Assembly: GCF_016858125.1 (NCBI RefSeq)
Contig: NZ_CP064781.1
Span: 2,427,501 to 2,491,500 of the forward strand
Reading direction: 5' to 3'
DNA length: 64,000 nt
Source of the DNA: Azospira restricta
Lineage (GTDB): Bacteria; Pseudomonadota; Gammaproteobacteria; Burkholderiales; Rhodocyclaceae
Under the pieces are notes generated by a model. The model did not search any database, had not been told where the DNA came from, and saw nothing but the letters and a program-made list of their open reading frames with translations. Below are positions 1 through 9,408 of this stretch, in pieces. Numbering within the stretch: the first letter of the stretch is position 1; every line of letters begins with the position of its first letter. The position numbers were made by a program, and so were the translations under genes.

Positions 1-774
1 GGCGTCTTCGTCGGCGACCGGGTGACGCTGATCGCGCCGCAGGGCGTGGTGACCCCCGCCGGGGTGGTGCCGCGGCTGAAGACCTTCACCGTCGTCGGCA
101 TCTTCGAAGTCGGCATGTTCGAGTACGACAACGGGCTGGCGCTGCTGGCGATGGCCGATGCGCAGAAGCTCTACCGCATGGAGGACCGCGTCTCCGGCGT
201 GCGCCTGAAGCTCGGCGACCTGTTCCAGGCGCCGCGCGTCGCGCACGAGCTGGCGGTGACGCTCGACGTCGACGCCTACCTCTCGGACTGGACGAAGAGC
301 CACGCCAACTTCTTCCGCGCGGTGCAGATCGAGAAGAACATGATGTTCATCATCCTCTCGCTGATCGTCGCCGTCGCCGCCTTCAACATCGTGTCGACGC
401 TGGTGATGGCGGTCACCGACAAGCAGGCGGACATCGCCATCCTGCGCACGCTGGGGGCGAGCCCGGGCAGCATCATGGCGATCTTCATGGTGCAGGGGGC
501 GCTGATCGGCACCATCGGCCTCTTCATCGGCGTCGCCGGCGGCGTCGCGCTGGCGCTCAACATCGACGTCGTCGTGCCCTTCATCGAACGCCTGCTCGGC
601 ACCCAGTTCCTGTCCAAGGAAGTCTATTACATCAACCAGTTGCCCTCCGACCTGCAGTGGAACGACGTCACCGGCGTGACGCTGATCGCCTTCCTGCTGG
701 CGCTGCTGGCGACGATCTATCCGAGCTGGCGCGCGTCGCGCGTCAATCCGGCGGAGGCGCTGCGCTATGAGTGA
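1..774 (+). CDS. Lipoprotein-releasing ABC permease LolC/LolE, 3' part
   Basis: The reading frame is open from base 1, so the start lies upstream of the window. The visible 257 residues are the C-terminal half of a LolC/LolE-type MacB/FtsX permease. There is a periplasmic domain, then a transmembrane segment near residues 113-140, a cytoplasmic turn with the family motif [15 protein letters not shown], two more membrane segments, and the typical end [15 protein letters not shown]. In the family this protein extracts mature lipoproteins from the outer leaflet of the inner membrane and hands them to LolA. It overlaps lolD by 8 bases, which fits translational coupling in a lolCD or lolCDE operon. 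LolC and LolE cannot be told apart from this half. Confidence 0.93.
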   Translation, partial: GVFVGDRVTLIAPQGVVTPAGVVPRLKTFTVVGIFEVGMFEYDNGLALLAMADAQKLYRMEDRVSGVRLKLGDLFQAPRVAHELAVTLDVDAYLSDWTKSHANFFRAVQIEKNMMFIILSLIVAVAAFNIVSTLVMAVTDKQADIAILRTLGASPGSIMAIFMVQGALIGTIGLFIGVAGGVALALNIDVVVPFIERLLGTQFLSKEVYYINQLPSDLQWNDVTGVTLIAFLLALLATIYPSWRASRVNPAEALRYE

Positions 775-1450
775 GGCGCGGGTGGTGCTGGCGGCGCGGG
801 GGCTGAAGAAGCGCTTCGGCAACGGCGAGACGGCCGTGTCGGTGCTCGACGGCGTCGATTTCAGCCTGTGCGCCGGCGAACATGTCGCCGTCGTCGGCGC
901 TTCCGGCTCGGGCAAGAGCACGCTGCTGCACCTGCTCGGTGGCCTCGACGAGGCGAGCGAGGGCGAGGTGCAATTAATGGGTCGGGATTTAACCCGGATC
1001 AAGCAAAGCGAGCGCGGAGTCTGGCGTAATCTGCACCTCGGCTTCGTCTACCAGTTCCACCACCTGCTGCCGGAGTTCTCGGCGCTGGAGAACGTCGCCA
1101 TGCCGCTGCTGATCCGGCGCGTGGCGCGGGAGGAGGCGGAGGCGAGGGCGCGCGAGGTGCTGGCCGAGGTCGGCCTCGGCCACCGCCTGACGCACGCGCC
1201 GGGCGAGCTGTCCGGCGGCGAGCGGCAGCGGGCGGCGATCGCCCGCGCGCTGGTGACCTCGCCGGCCTGCGTGCTGGCCGACGAGCCGACCGGCAACCTC
1301 GACCGGCAGACCGCCGAGCGCGTGTTCGAGGCGATGCTGGCCGCCAGCGAGAGCCGCGGCACCGCGTTCGTGATCGTCACCCACGATCCGGCGCTGGCGG
1401 CGCGCGCCGGCCGCCAGCTGCTGCTGCAGGACGGGCGGCTGGTTGCCTAG
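767..1450 (+). CDS. lolD: Lipoprotein-releasing ABC transporter ATPase LolD
   Basis: A 227-residue ABC ATPase of the MacB/LolD class. Walker A is GASGSGKST (residues 44-52), the signature is LSGGERQR (about 147-154), and Walker B with the LolD-like continuation is [11 protein letters not shown] (about 169-179), followed by VTHD for the H-loop. The ATG lies inside the end of the upstream permease gene, so the two are probably co-translated. It would power release of outer-membrane lipoproteins. No further lol gene follows; a chemoreceptor gene begins 62 bases later. Confidence 0.95.
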   Translation: MSEARVVLAARGLKKRFGNGETAVSVLDGVDFSLCAGEHVAVVGASGSGKSTLLHLLGGLDEASEGEVQLMGRDLTRIKQSERGVWRNLHLGFVYQFHHLLPEFSALENVAMPLLIRRVAREEAEARAREVLAEVGLGHRLTHAPGELSGGERQRAAIARALVTSPACVLADEPTGNLDRQTAERVFEAMLAASESRGTAFVIVTHDPALAARAGRQLLLQDGRLVA

Positions 1451-1512
1451 TCGATGCTGTAGGGATAGGCTTATGCCCCGTAAAAATTCGGAATCAATAA
1501 GGACTCGACACC

Positions 1513-3531
1513 ATGCAGGCTCTCTTCGCTCCCGCCATCGCCATCATGAACCGGCTGCGCTACACGCAGAAATTCGGGGCGATGGGGGTGCTGATGCTCG
1601 TTGCGATCGCGGTCCTGATCCTGAACCTCTATTCCGCCCTTGATGCCAACATCAAGGCCTCGCGCGCCGAGCTGCGCGGCATCGCGGTGATCAAGCCGAT
1701 GCAGCGCGTGCTCCAGTACATGCAGCAGCACCGCGGGATGTCGCAGGGCGTGATCGCCGGCAACGAGGCGATGAAGGAGAAGCGCGCCGGCAAGGAGAAA
1801 GAGGTGTCGGAGGCGCTGCAGGCGACCGAGGCGGCGCTGCTGCCGGAGCTGGCGGCGGGCAAGGAGTGGAAGGCGATCACCGGCGAGTGGACGCAGATCA
1901 AGGCGGACGGACTCAACTGGACCGGCGTCGAGAGCTTCTCGCGGCATACCGCGCTGATCGACAGCACGCTGATGTTCATGATCGGCGCCGCCGACAGCTA
2001 CTCGCTGACGGTCGATCCCGACGTCGATTCGTACTACCTGATCGACACCATCATGAGCAAGGCGCCGGTGGCGCTGGAGCGGCTCGGCCAGATGCGCGCG
2101 CGCGGCACCGGCATCCTGACCAAGAAGGAAATGCACGACCAGCAGAAGATCGAGATGAGCAGCCTGATGGCCGAGCTGAACGGCGCGCTGAAGAACCTCC
2201 GCTTCAACCTGGAGAAGACGGCCCGTTTCAACCCGGGCATGCAGGCGGTGCTGGCGCAGACGAGCAAGGATTTCAGCGAGTCGGCCGAGCAGATCAACAA
2301 GCTGATCGTCGAGGACATGATGCTCGGTACCTTCTCGACGTCGCCGAAGGACTACTTCGAGCTGACCACGACGGCGATCGACAAGGGCTACAAGCAGATG
2401 TACGAGACGATGCTGCCGACGCTCGAGCAGCTGATCGAACGCCGCATCAACCGCCTGCAGCAGAACCTCTACGTCAGCATCGGCCTCGCCATCCTGATGC
2501 TGGTGGTGGTGGGGTACTTCTCCGCCGGCACCTACTACGCGACGGTGAACAGCATCCGGCAGCTGTCGGAGACCGCGCACACGCTGTCGACCGGCGACCT
2601 GCGCCCGCGCATCGACCTCGGCACGCGCGACGAACTGAAGCAGGTCGGCGACAGCTTCAACGAGATGGCGAACGCCTTCTCGGCGCTGCTGCGCAACGTC
2701 CAGGCGAGCGCCGACCAGGTGCTGTCGGCGTCGACGCGGATGGCCGAATCCTCGTCGCAGATCACGCAGAGCACCGAGTCGCAGAGCGAGGCGGCGTCCA
2801 GCATGGCGGCGGCGGTCGAGCAGATGACCGTCGGCATCGACCACATCAGCAAGAACGCGATCGAGGCCAACGAGATTTCGCAGCAGGCCGGCAGCCTCTC
2901 CGCCGAGGGCGGCCGCATCGTCGGTACGGTGGTCGACGAGATCCGCAAGATCGCCGGCGCGGTGAACGACTCGGCGAACATCATCGACGAGCTCGGCCGC
3001 CAGTCGGACCAGATCTCGGCGATCGTGAACGTGATCAAGGAGATCGCCGACCAGACCAACCTGCTGGCGCTGAACGCGGCGATCGAGGCGGCGCGCGCCG
3101 GCGAATCCGGCCGCGGCTTCGCGGTCGTCGCCGACGAGGTGCGCAAGCTGGCCGAGCGCACGACCAAGTCGACGCAGGAGATCTCGGCGATGATCTCGGC
3201 GATCCAGAGCGGCACGCAGAGCGCCGTGACCTCGATGCGCGACGGCGTCAGCCGCGTGAACGACGGGGTCGTGCTGGCGACCCAGGCCGGCGAGGCGATG
3301 GGCCAGATCCAGGGCAATGCCGAGCAGGTGGTCGGCACCGTCGCCGACATCTCGTCGGCGCTGCGCGAGCAGAGCGCGGCGAGCACCGAGATCGCGAAGA
3401 ACGTCGAGCACATCGCCGAGATGGCCGAGGAGAACAACTCGGTGGTCGCCGAGAATGCCGGCACCGCGCACGAACTGGAGCGGCTGGCGGAAGGACTGCA
3501 GGCGGAAATCCGCCGCTTCCGGGTCAGCTGA
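1513..3531 (+). CDS. Methyl-accepting chemotaxis protein
   Basis: A 672-residue transmembrane chemoreceptor. A first membrane segment spans about residues 21-43. A largely helical periplasmic domain runs to about residue 317; its start, with [13 protein letters not shown], resembles the NIT (nitrate/nitrite-sensing) type of helical sensor, but this is only a resemblance. A second membrane segment spans about 318-340, then a HAMP domain to about 395 and the MA signalling domain. The highly conserved hairpin tip ([16 protein letters not shown], then [12 protein letters not shown]) lies near residues 511-551. There is no C-terminal CheR-tethering pentapeptide; it ends IRRFRVS. AAGGA precedes the ATG. 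It stands alone, without che genes, and a hairpin terminator follows. The ligand is unknown. Confidence 0.93.
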   Translation: MQALFAPAIAIMNRLRYTQKFGAMGVLMLVAIAVLILNLYSALDANIKASRAELRGIAVIKPMQRVLQYMQQHRGMSQGVIAGNEAMKEKRAGKEKEVSEALQATEAALLPELAAGKEWKAITGEWTQIKADGLNWTGVESFSRHTALIDSTLMFMIGAADSYSLTVDPDVDSYYLIDTIMSKAPVALERLGQMRARGTGILTKKEMHDQQKIEMSSLMAELNGALKNLRFNLEKTARFNPGMQAVLAQTSKDFSESAEQINKLIVEDMMLGTFSTSPKDYFELTTTAIDKGYKQMYETMLPTLEQLIERRINRLQQNLYVSIGLAILMLVVVGYFSAGTYYATVNSIRQLSETAHTLSTGDLRPRIDLGTRDELKQVGDSFNEMANAFSALLRNVQASADQVLSASTRMAESSSQITQSTESQSEAASSMAAAVEQMTVGIDHISKNAIEANEISQQAGSLSAEGGRIVGTVVDEIRKIAGAVNDSANIIDELGRQSDQISAIVNVIKEIADQTNLLALNAAIEAARAGESGRGFAVVADEVRKLAERTTKSTQEISAMISAIQSGTQSAVTSMRDGVSRVNDGVVLATQAGEAMGQIQGNAEQVVGTVADISSALREQSAASTEIAKNVEHIAEMAEENNSVVAENAGTAHELERLAEGLQAEIRRFRVS

Positions 3532-3588
3532 GGCTAGCGGCCTCGGGGCGCGGACGCAGCAAGACGGACGCTAGCCCGATGCCGACGA

Positions 3589-3624
3589 GGGCCGCCCGCG
3601 CCGCATGGCCGGGCGGCCCTTTTT
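3589..3624 (+). terminator. Rho-independent terminator of the chemoreceptor gene
   Basis: A perfect 10-bp stem GGGCCGCCCG (3589-3598) with CGGGCGGCCC (3610-3619), an 11-base loop, then five T. It lies between the convergent chemoreceptor and DUF2062 genes. Confidence 0.8.
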
Positions 3625-4166
3625 CATTGGCTGCGCCCCGCGCGGCGGCGCCGCCAGGCGCGGATCAGATGCCAGCGCCAGGCGGCCTTGACCGCGAAAT
3701 AGCCGGCCGTCGCCAGCAGCGCGCCGAGCAGCACCAGGCCGATCACCAGCGGCTTGCCGAGGCCATAGGTCCACGCCGACATCGCCTGCATCCAGCCCGC
3801 GGGGTCGCTGAAATCGTAGGCCGGCGGCGCGGCGAATTCGGCGCCGCCGCCGCCGAGCACGAAACCGCCGAGGGTGACGGCGACGACGTAGAGCGGAACG
3901 ATCGTCAGCGGGTTGGTATAGAGCGTGGTCACCAGCGCCAGCGGCAGGTTGACGCGGAAGACCAGGCAGCAGGCGGCGGCGCCGAGCATCTGGAAGGGGC
4001 CGGGGATCAGCCCGCAGAACAGCCCGGCGGCGACCGCGCCGGCCGCCGAGTGGCGGTTCAGGTGCCACAGGCGGGGATGCAGCAGCGTATCGGCGAACGG
4101 TGCCAGCCAGCGGTTGCCGTGGATAGCCTCGTGCGAGGGCAGGAAACGTCGGATGCGTTTGCGCAT
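3624..4166 (-). CDS. DUF2062 membrane protein
   Basis: A 180-residue protein of the DUF2062 family. The start MRKRIRRFLPSHEAI at 4166 is chosen; the frame stays open 59 codons further upstream, but that part is Ala/Pro/Arg-rich shadow of comEC. It has the family core HPRLWHLNRHSAAGAVAAG, then the small-residue stretch GLFCGLIPGPFQM, TNPLTIVPLYVVA, and two or three hydrophobic segments. The function of the family is not established. It is divergent from comEC with 32 bases between the starts. It ends in an arginine-rich tail (RAWRRRRAGR), probably cytoplasmic. Confidence 0.85.
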   Translation of the reverse strand: MRKRIRRFLPSHEAIHGNRWLAPFADTLLHPRLWHLNRHSAAGAVAAGLFCGLIPGPFQMLGAAACCLVFRVNLPLALVTTLYTNPLTIVPLYVVAVTLGGFVLGGGGAEFAAPPAYDFSDPAGWMQAMSAWTYGLGKPLVIGLVLLGALLATAGYFAVKAAWRWHLIRAWRRRRAGRSQ

Positions 4167-4198
4167 GATCGTTCCAATTTTAGCCCAGCTGCCCGCCG

Positions 4199-6502
4199 AT
4201 GCGACTGAACCTGCTCGCCTTCGCGCTCGGCGTCTTCGTGCTGCAGGGCGTGGCCGCGCTGCCGGCGCCGCCGGTCTACCTGGCGCTGCTTGCGGCCTTG
4301 CTGCCGGCGTGGCTGTACGCGCGGCGGCAGCGGCCGGCGGCACGGCTGTTCGTGGCGCTGGCCTGCGTCGCAGCCGGCTTCGGCTGGGCGGCGCTGCGCG
4401 CCGACCTGCGCCTGGCCGACGACTTGCCGGCGGACTGGGAGGGGCGCGACGTCCGCGTCGTCGGCGTCGTCGCCGAACTGCCGCAGCCGTTCGACCGGGG
4501 CGATCGTTTCGTCTTCGACGTCGAGGCGGTGCTCAGCGCCGGCGCCCGCGTGCCCGCCCGCGTCATGCTCTCGCGCTACGCCGGCGGCGGCGACGAGATG
4601 CTGCCGGCGCTGCGCCCCGGCCAACGCTGGCAGCTGACGGTGCGCCTGAAGCGGCCGCACGGCAACGCCAACCCGCACGGCTTCGACTACGAGGCCTGGC
4701 TGCTCGAGCGCGGCATCCGCGCCACCGGCTACGTGCGCGCGACACCGCCGCCGGCGCTGGTGGACGCGCTGGTGCCGCGGCCGGGCTATCTGGTCGAACT
4801 GGCGCGCGACGCGATCCGCGCCCGCTTCCTCGCCGAGCTCGCCGGCGCGGATTACGCCGGCGTGCTGGTGGCGCTGACGGTCGGCGACCAGCGCGCGATC
4901 CACGGCGACTTCTGGCGTCTCTTCGCGCGTACCGGAACGACGCACCTGATGTCGATCTCGGGCCTGCACGTGACCATGGTCGCGGCGCTGCTGGCGTGGG
5001 GCGTGGGTTTCCTCTGGCGGCGCGTGCCGCGGCTGGCGCTGCGTCTGCCGGCGCAACGCGCGGCGGTCGCCGCCGGCTGGCTGGGGGCGCTGTTCTACGC
5101 CTTTCTCGCCGGCTTCTCGGTGCCGGCGCAGCGCACGCTGTTCATGCTCACCGTGGCCGCGCTGGCGCTGCTTTCCGGGCGGCGCACGGCGCCGTCGCGG
5201 ACGCTCGCGCTGGCGCTCGGGCTGGTGCTCGCGCTCGATCCGTGGGCAGTGCTGGCGCCGGGTTTCTGGCTGTCCTTCGGTGCCGTCGCACTGCTCTTCT
5301 ACGCCGCCAGCGAACGCCTCGGCGAGGTGGCCGGCTGGCGCGCGGCGCTCGCCCGCTGGGGGGCGGCGCAGTGGGCGGTGACGCTCGGCTCGCTGCCGCT
5401 GCTGCTGCTCTTCTTCCAGCAGTTCTCGCTGGTCTCGCCGTTGGCCAACGCACTCGCGATTCCGGCGGTCAGCCTGCTGGTGACGCCGCTGGCGCTGCTT
5501 GCCGCATTGCTGCCGCTGCCCGGGCTGCTGCAGCTCGACCACTGGCTGCTGGCGCGGGTGATGGATTTCCTAGGCGGGCTGGCCGACCTGCCGGTGCTCG
5601 AGCTGCCGGCGCCGCCGCCGTGGAGCGTGGTTGTCGCGCTGGCCGGCATCGTCTGGCTGCTGCTGCCGCGCGGCGTGCCGGCGCGCTGGCTGGGCGCGGT
5701 GCTGTTGCTGCCGGCGCTGTCGGCACCGGCGCCGCGGCCGCCGGCCGGCGCGGCGTGGATGACCGTGCTCGACGTCGGCCAGGGGCTGGCGGTGGTGGTG
5801 CAGACGGCGACGCGGACGCTGCTCTACGACACCGGGCCGCTCTACAGCGCCGAGTCCGACGCCGGCCAGCGCGTCGTGCTGCCCTACCTGCGCGCGCTCG
5901 GCGTCGGCCGCCTCGATGCGCTGGTGGTGACGCACGCCGACAGCGACCATGCCGGCGGCGCCGCCTCGGTGCTCGCCACGCTGCCGGTGGCGCGCGTGCT
6001 GTCGTCGGTCGACGACCTGGCGGGCGAGCCGTGTGCAGCCGGGCAAGCGTGGGAATGGGACGGCGTGCGCTTCGCGATGCTGCATCCGGAGCCCGGGCCG
6101 CCGCGGGCGCGGACGAAGACCAACAACCGCTCCTGCGTGCTGCGCGTCGAGGCCGGCGGCCGTTCCGTCCTGCTCACTTCCGACATCGAGGCGGCCGACG
6201 AGGCGGCGCTGCTCGCCCGCGCGCCGGCCGTGCTGAAGAGCGACGTGCTGCTGGTGCCGCACCACGGCAGCCGGACCTCGTCGACGCCGGCCTTCGTCGC
6301 CGCGGTCGATGCGCCGGACGTGATCTTCCCGGTCGGCTACCGCAACCGCTTCGGCCACCCGCGGCCGGATGTCGTCGCGCGCTACGCCGGCCGCCGGCTA
6401 TGGCGTACCGACCGCGACGGCGCGGTGCGCATCGTATTGGCCGACGCCGTCGAACTGTCCGCCTACCGGCAGGTGCACCGGCGCTACTGGCACGGCCGCT
6501 GA
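4199..6502 (+). CDS. comEC: DNA internalisation competence protein ComEC/Rec2
   Basis: A 767-residue polytopic protein with the three-part ComEC layout. An N-terminal DUF4131 region has two early membrane segments. A multi-spanning Competence domain follows, carrying TTHLMSISGLHVTMVAALL near residues 247-265. The C-terminal metallo-beta-lactamase-like domain starts with MTVLDVGQGLAVVVQT, and its metal motif THADSDHAGG lies near residues 579-588. In natural transformation ComEC forms the inner-membrane channel for single-stranded DNA. No Shine-Dalgarno is evident before the ATG. The gene is solitary. Full length and intact, so uptake of DNA is plausible, but pilus genes are not in this window. 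Confidence 0.93.
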   Translation: MRLNLLAFALGVFVLQGVAALPAPPVYLALLAALLPAWLYARRQRPAARLFVALACVAAGFGWAALRADLRLADDLPADWEGRDVRVVGVVAELPQPFDRGDRFVFDVEAVLSAGARVPARVMLSRYAGGGDEMLPALRPGQRWQLTVRLKRPHGNANPHGFDYEAWLLERGIRATGYVRATPPPALVDALVPRPGYLVELARDAIRARFLAELAGADYAGVLVALTVGDQRAIHGDFWRLFARTGTTHLMSISGLHVTMVAALLAWGVGFLWRRVPRLALRLPAQRAAVAAGWLGALFYAFLAGFSVPAQRTLFMLTVAALALLSGRRTAPSRTLALALGLVLALDPWAVLAPGFWLSFGAVALLFYAASERLGEVAGWRAALARWGAAQWAVTLGSLPLLLLFFQQFSLVSPLANALAIPAVSLLVTPLALLAALLPLPGLLQLDHWLLARVMDFLGGLADLPVLELPAPPPWSVVVALAGIVWLLLPRGVPARWLGAVLLLPALSAPAPRPPAGAAWMTVLDVGQGLAVVVQTATRTLLYDTGPLYSAESDAGQRVVLPYLRALGVGRLDALVVTHADSDHAGGAASVLATLPVARVLSSVDDLAGEPCAAGQAWEWDGVRFAMLHPEPGPPRARTKTNNRSCVLRVEAGGRSVLLTSDIEAADEAALLARAPAVLKSDVLLVPHHGSRTSSTPAFVAAVDAPDVIFPVGYRNRFGHPRPDVVARYAGRRLWRTDRDGAVRIVLADAVELSAYRQVHRRYWHGR

Positions 6503-6535
6503 GGCGCTTGGGGCCGGGCGCAGCTGGCCAGCCGC

Positions 6536-9367
6536 TTACCGGCGGCCGTTCCGCTCGTCGTCGTCGCCGCTTTTCGCCGGCGCCGCCTCCTTCCGCTCGT
6601 CGCCCGGCCGGGAGCGGCTCTCCACCTCGTAGCGGGTGACCTTGCCCTGGGCGTCGACCACCGGGCGTACCTCCATGCTTTCGCTGAAGATGCGCGACTG
6701 GCCGGGGTAGATGAAGTCCGATTGGCCGGTCGGCGTCACGATGCGCACCTCGTTGTGCCGCGATTCGGTGACTTCGTTTGGTCGGCGCTGGCCCGGATCG
6801 ACCGGCGGCGCGGCCGGCGGCACGATGACCGGCGGGGGCGGCGGAGCGACCACCACCGGCGGCGGGGTCTCCGCGACGGGAGGCGGAGTTTCGACCACCG
6901 GCGGCGCCGGTGCATCGAGCACGCCATTGGCCAGGCCCGGCCGCGTGGCGTAGCTGGCGGCGGCCAACAGGCCGTCGATCGGCGCCGCGCCGGCAGTCGG
7001 CGTCGTTCCCGGCGTGACCAGCCCGGCGCGGATCTCGTAGGCGGTGTAGCCGCCGGCGACCTGCGCGTTCTCGCTCCAGGCCGTCAGGTAGCGGCCGTCG
7101 GCGCCGGCGGTGATCGCCGTCTGGTCGATGCCGGTCACTTGCGGCACGCCGGTCAGTGCGCGCGCCGCCTCGAGCGGCGTGCCGTCGGCGGCGAAGCGGC
7201 GGGTGAAGGTGTCGGTATTGCTGCCGCCGGCGGTGTCCGCGTGCTTCCACAGCGCGGCGAAGCCGCCGTCGGCAAGCGCCGTCAGCCGGCTGTAGGAGTT
7301 GTTGCCGGCGATGTCGAGCGACTGGTCGACGCGGCGGGCGCTACCGTCGGCGCCGTAGATGCCGTAGTAGAGCTTGTAGGCGGAGGTCGTCGGGTCCTGC
7401 GTGCGCAGGGCGATGACGAAATCGCCGCCGGCCAGCGTCGTCGCGCTCTCCAGGAAGAACTTGCCGTGGCTGGTGCCGAGCGCGATCTCGGGGCCGACCG
7501 GCGTGCCATCGTTGCCGTAGCGCTGCACGAAGACCTTCGATGAGAGCGGCCAGCCGTAGCTGTCGACGAGGTTGCGCTGGTACACCTCGGCGAAGCCGCC
7601 GCCGCTGACCGGAACGATGTACGACAGCGACGGGTTCATGGTGCCGGCCGCGGTGGCGCCCGGCTGCAGGTTGAAGGCGCCGCCGAGCGGCGTTCCGGTG
7701 GCGCCGAACAGTTGCCCGCGCCGGCCGACGACGTAGGGCTGCGGGTAGTTCGAGGTCTCGTTGTTCCAGGTGACGATGAAGTTGCCGCCGGCGAGCTGGA
7801 CGATGCGTGCCGCGTCGCTTTCGCCGTAGTCGTTGCTGATCCGGAACTCGCTGCCGAGCGGCGCGCCGCTGGCGTCGAAGGCACGCCCCCAGAGCTTGCC
7901 GAGGTGCGGCTCCCAGCCGAGCGTGCCGGCCGCCGGGCGGGCCTCCTTGTAGGCCCAGACGACGAAGAAGCCGCCGCCGTCGAGGCCGATCACCTTCGGG
8001 TCGTACTGGTAGTTGCTGACCGCGGATACCTGGAAGGGCAGGCCCACCGGCTGGCCGGCGGCGTTGAAGCGGCGGGCGTAGATGGTCGAGTAGTCGACGT
8101 TCCAGATCGTGCCGGCGGGCGCGTTCTGTTCCATCCAGACGGCGATGAAGCCGCCGTCGTCGAGGAAGGCGACCGAGGGGTAGTAGTCGATACCGCCGCT
8201 GGTCGATACCGGCAGATAGCTGCTGATCGCACTGGCCACGGCCGCGCGGCGGACGATGTTCACGACGCCGTCGGCGCTCGCCTGCCGGCCGGCGGCGTGG
8301 ACGCTGGCGATGCCGCCGGCGCCCGGCTCGATCAGCACCTCGTTGCCGCCGATGTCGATGCGGCCGCCGGCGGTGCCGTAGCTGCCGCCGTCGGCCGAGA
8401 CGTCGGCGCCGCGCGCGATGGCGACCTTATTGCCGGCCTCGATGTTGATGCGGCCGCCGCTGCCGTTCGTGCCGCCGGAGGCGTCCAGCCGTGCGCCGTC
8501 GCGCAGCGTCACGTCGCTGCCGGCGGCGATGTGGATCATCCCGGCCGGGCCGTAGCCGTCGTGCGCGGTGCCGAACATCGACACGTCCACCTTGCCGCCG
8601 ACGATCACGCTGTCGGCGAAGAGGCCGACGGCGCCGCGCTCGGCGGCGATGTCGCCGAGGTGCTCGATCGACTGCCCGGCGCGCGCGTCGACGGAGAAGC
8701 TCATGTAGCCGGAGCCGTTGTCGCCCACCGTCACGCGGTCGCCGGCGGCGAGCACGGTCTGTCCCTGCGGCGTCTGGATGCTGCTGCCGGCCTGCGTGTC
8801 GATGCGGTTGGCGAACAGCCAGACCTGGCCGCCGCCGGCGCTCGAGGTGCGGATCTGGGCATTGTTCTCGAGCGTGATGTTGCCGCTGCCGCCGCCTTCG
8901 AACAGGTAGTTGCCGGCGAGGAAGTTGGCGTTGGAGAGGTCGCGCGTCGAGGCGATCAGGCCGCTGACGTCGACGCGCGAACCGGCGCCGAAGAGGATGC
9001 CGTTGGTGTTGATCAGGAAGACGCGGCCGTTCGACGTGAGCTGCCCGTAGATCTCGGAGCCGCCGGCGCCGGTGACGCGGTTGAGGACGGCGCTGGCCGC
9101 GTTCTGCTGCTGGAAATTGACGAGCGCGGCGGCGCCGATCGAGAAGCTGTTCCAGTTGATGATGGCGCCCGGCGTGTTGGTGACCTGCAGCTGGTTGGCC
9201 GCCGGATTGGTCATCGTCACGCTGCCGTTGACCACCGTCGCACCGGCGGGCAGCGTATTTGCCGGCGGTGCGGCGACGACCGTCGCCGGCAGCGCGGCGA
9301 CGAGCAGCGGGATCAGTGCCCGGCGGAACGCCGGACGGGGGGATGGGGAACGGGGTGCGCGCTTCAT
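6536..9367 (-). CDS. Two-partner secretion exoprotein (TpsA, filamentous-haemagglutinin type) with novel repeat region
   Basis: A 943-residue exported protein. The start at 9367 follows GGGAGAAAAAC, a good ribosome site. A signal peptide of about 32 residues ends AVVAAPP or nearby. The TPS/haemagglutination domain spans about 33-270 and has the hallmark motifs TNTPGAIINWNSFSIG, NRVTG and INTNGILFGAG. The beta-helix continues to about 400. Instead of the usual long FHA helix, residues about 410-800 hold six or so tandem repeats of the form DGGFxVxW followed by YARRFNAAGQPVG-like segments, as found in calcium-binding RTX-like exoproteins. A proline-rich stretch (about 815-860) and a charged tail follow. 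Its outer-membrane transporter lies just upstream on the same strand. Likely an adhesin or other surface protein; the exact role is unknown. Confidence 0.85.
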   Translation of the reverse strand: MKRAPRSPSPRPAFRRALIPLLVAALPATVVAAPPANTLPAGATVVNGSVTMTNPAANQLQVTNTPGAIINWNSFSIGAAALVNFQQQNAASAVLNRVTGAGGSEIYGQLTSNGRVFLINTNGILFGAGSRVDVSGLIASTRDLSNANFLAGNYLFEGGGSGNITLENNAQIRTSSAGGGQVWLFANRIDTQAGSSIQTPQGQTVLAAGDRVTVGDNGSGYMSFSVDARAGQSIEHLGDIAAERGAVGLFADSVIVGGKVDVSMFGTAHDGYGPAGMIHIAAGSDVTLRDGARLDASGGTNGSGGRINIEAGNKVAIARGADVSADGGSYGTAGGRIDIGGNEVLIEPGAGGIASVHAAGRQASADGVVNIVRRAAVASAISSYLPVSTSGGIDYYPSVAFLDDGGFIAVWMEQNAPAGTIWNVDYSTIYARRFNAAGQPVGLPFQVSAVSNYQYDPKVIGLDGGGFFVVWAYKEARPAAGTLGWEPHLGKLWGRAFDASGAPLGSEFRISNDYGESDAARIVQLAGGNFIVTWNNETSNYPQPYVVGRRGQLFGATGTPLGGAFNLQPGATAAGTMNPSLSYIVPVSGGGFAEVYQRNLVDSYGWPLSSKVFVQRYGNDGTPVGPEIALGTSHGKFFLESATTLAGGDFVIALRTQDPTTSAYKLYYGIYGADGSARRVDQSLDIAGNNSYSRLTALADGGFAALWKHADTAGGSNTDTFTRRFAADGTPLEAARALTGVPQVTGIDQTAITAGADGRYLTAWSENAQVAGGYTAYEIRAGLVTPGTTPTAGAAPIDGLLAAASYATRPGLANGVLDAPAPPVVETPPPVAETPPPVVVAPPPPPVIVPPAAPPVDPGQRRPNEVTESRHNEVRIVTPTGQSDFIYPGQSRIFSESMEVRPVVDAQGKVTRYEVESRSRPGDERKEAAPAKSGDDDERNGRR

Positions 9368-9408
9368 GTTTTTCTCCCTTTCGGTCGATCGTTCTGAGCT
9401 TGCGATGC

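Noticed and set aside
1471-3471. 666-residue minus-strand frame opposite the chemoreceptor
   Set aside because: Arg/Leu/His-rich shadow of a clearly coding MCP gene in GC-rich DNA.
3925-6639. 904-residue plus-strand frame overlapping comEC
   Set aside because: Ala/Arg-rich out-of-frame shadow; comEC shows full family conservation in the other frame.
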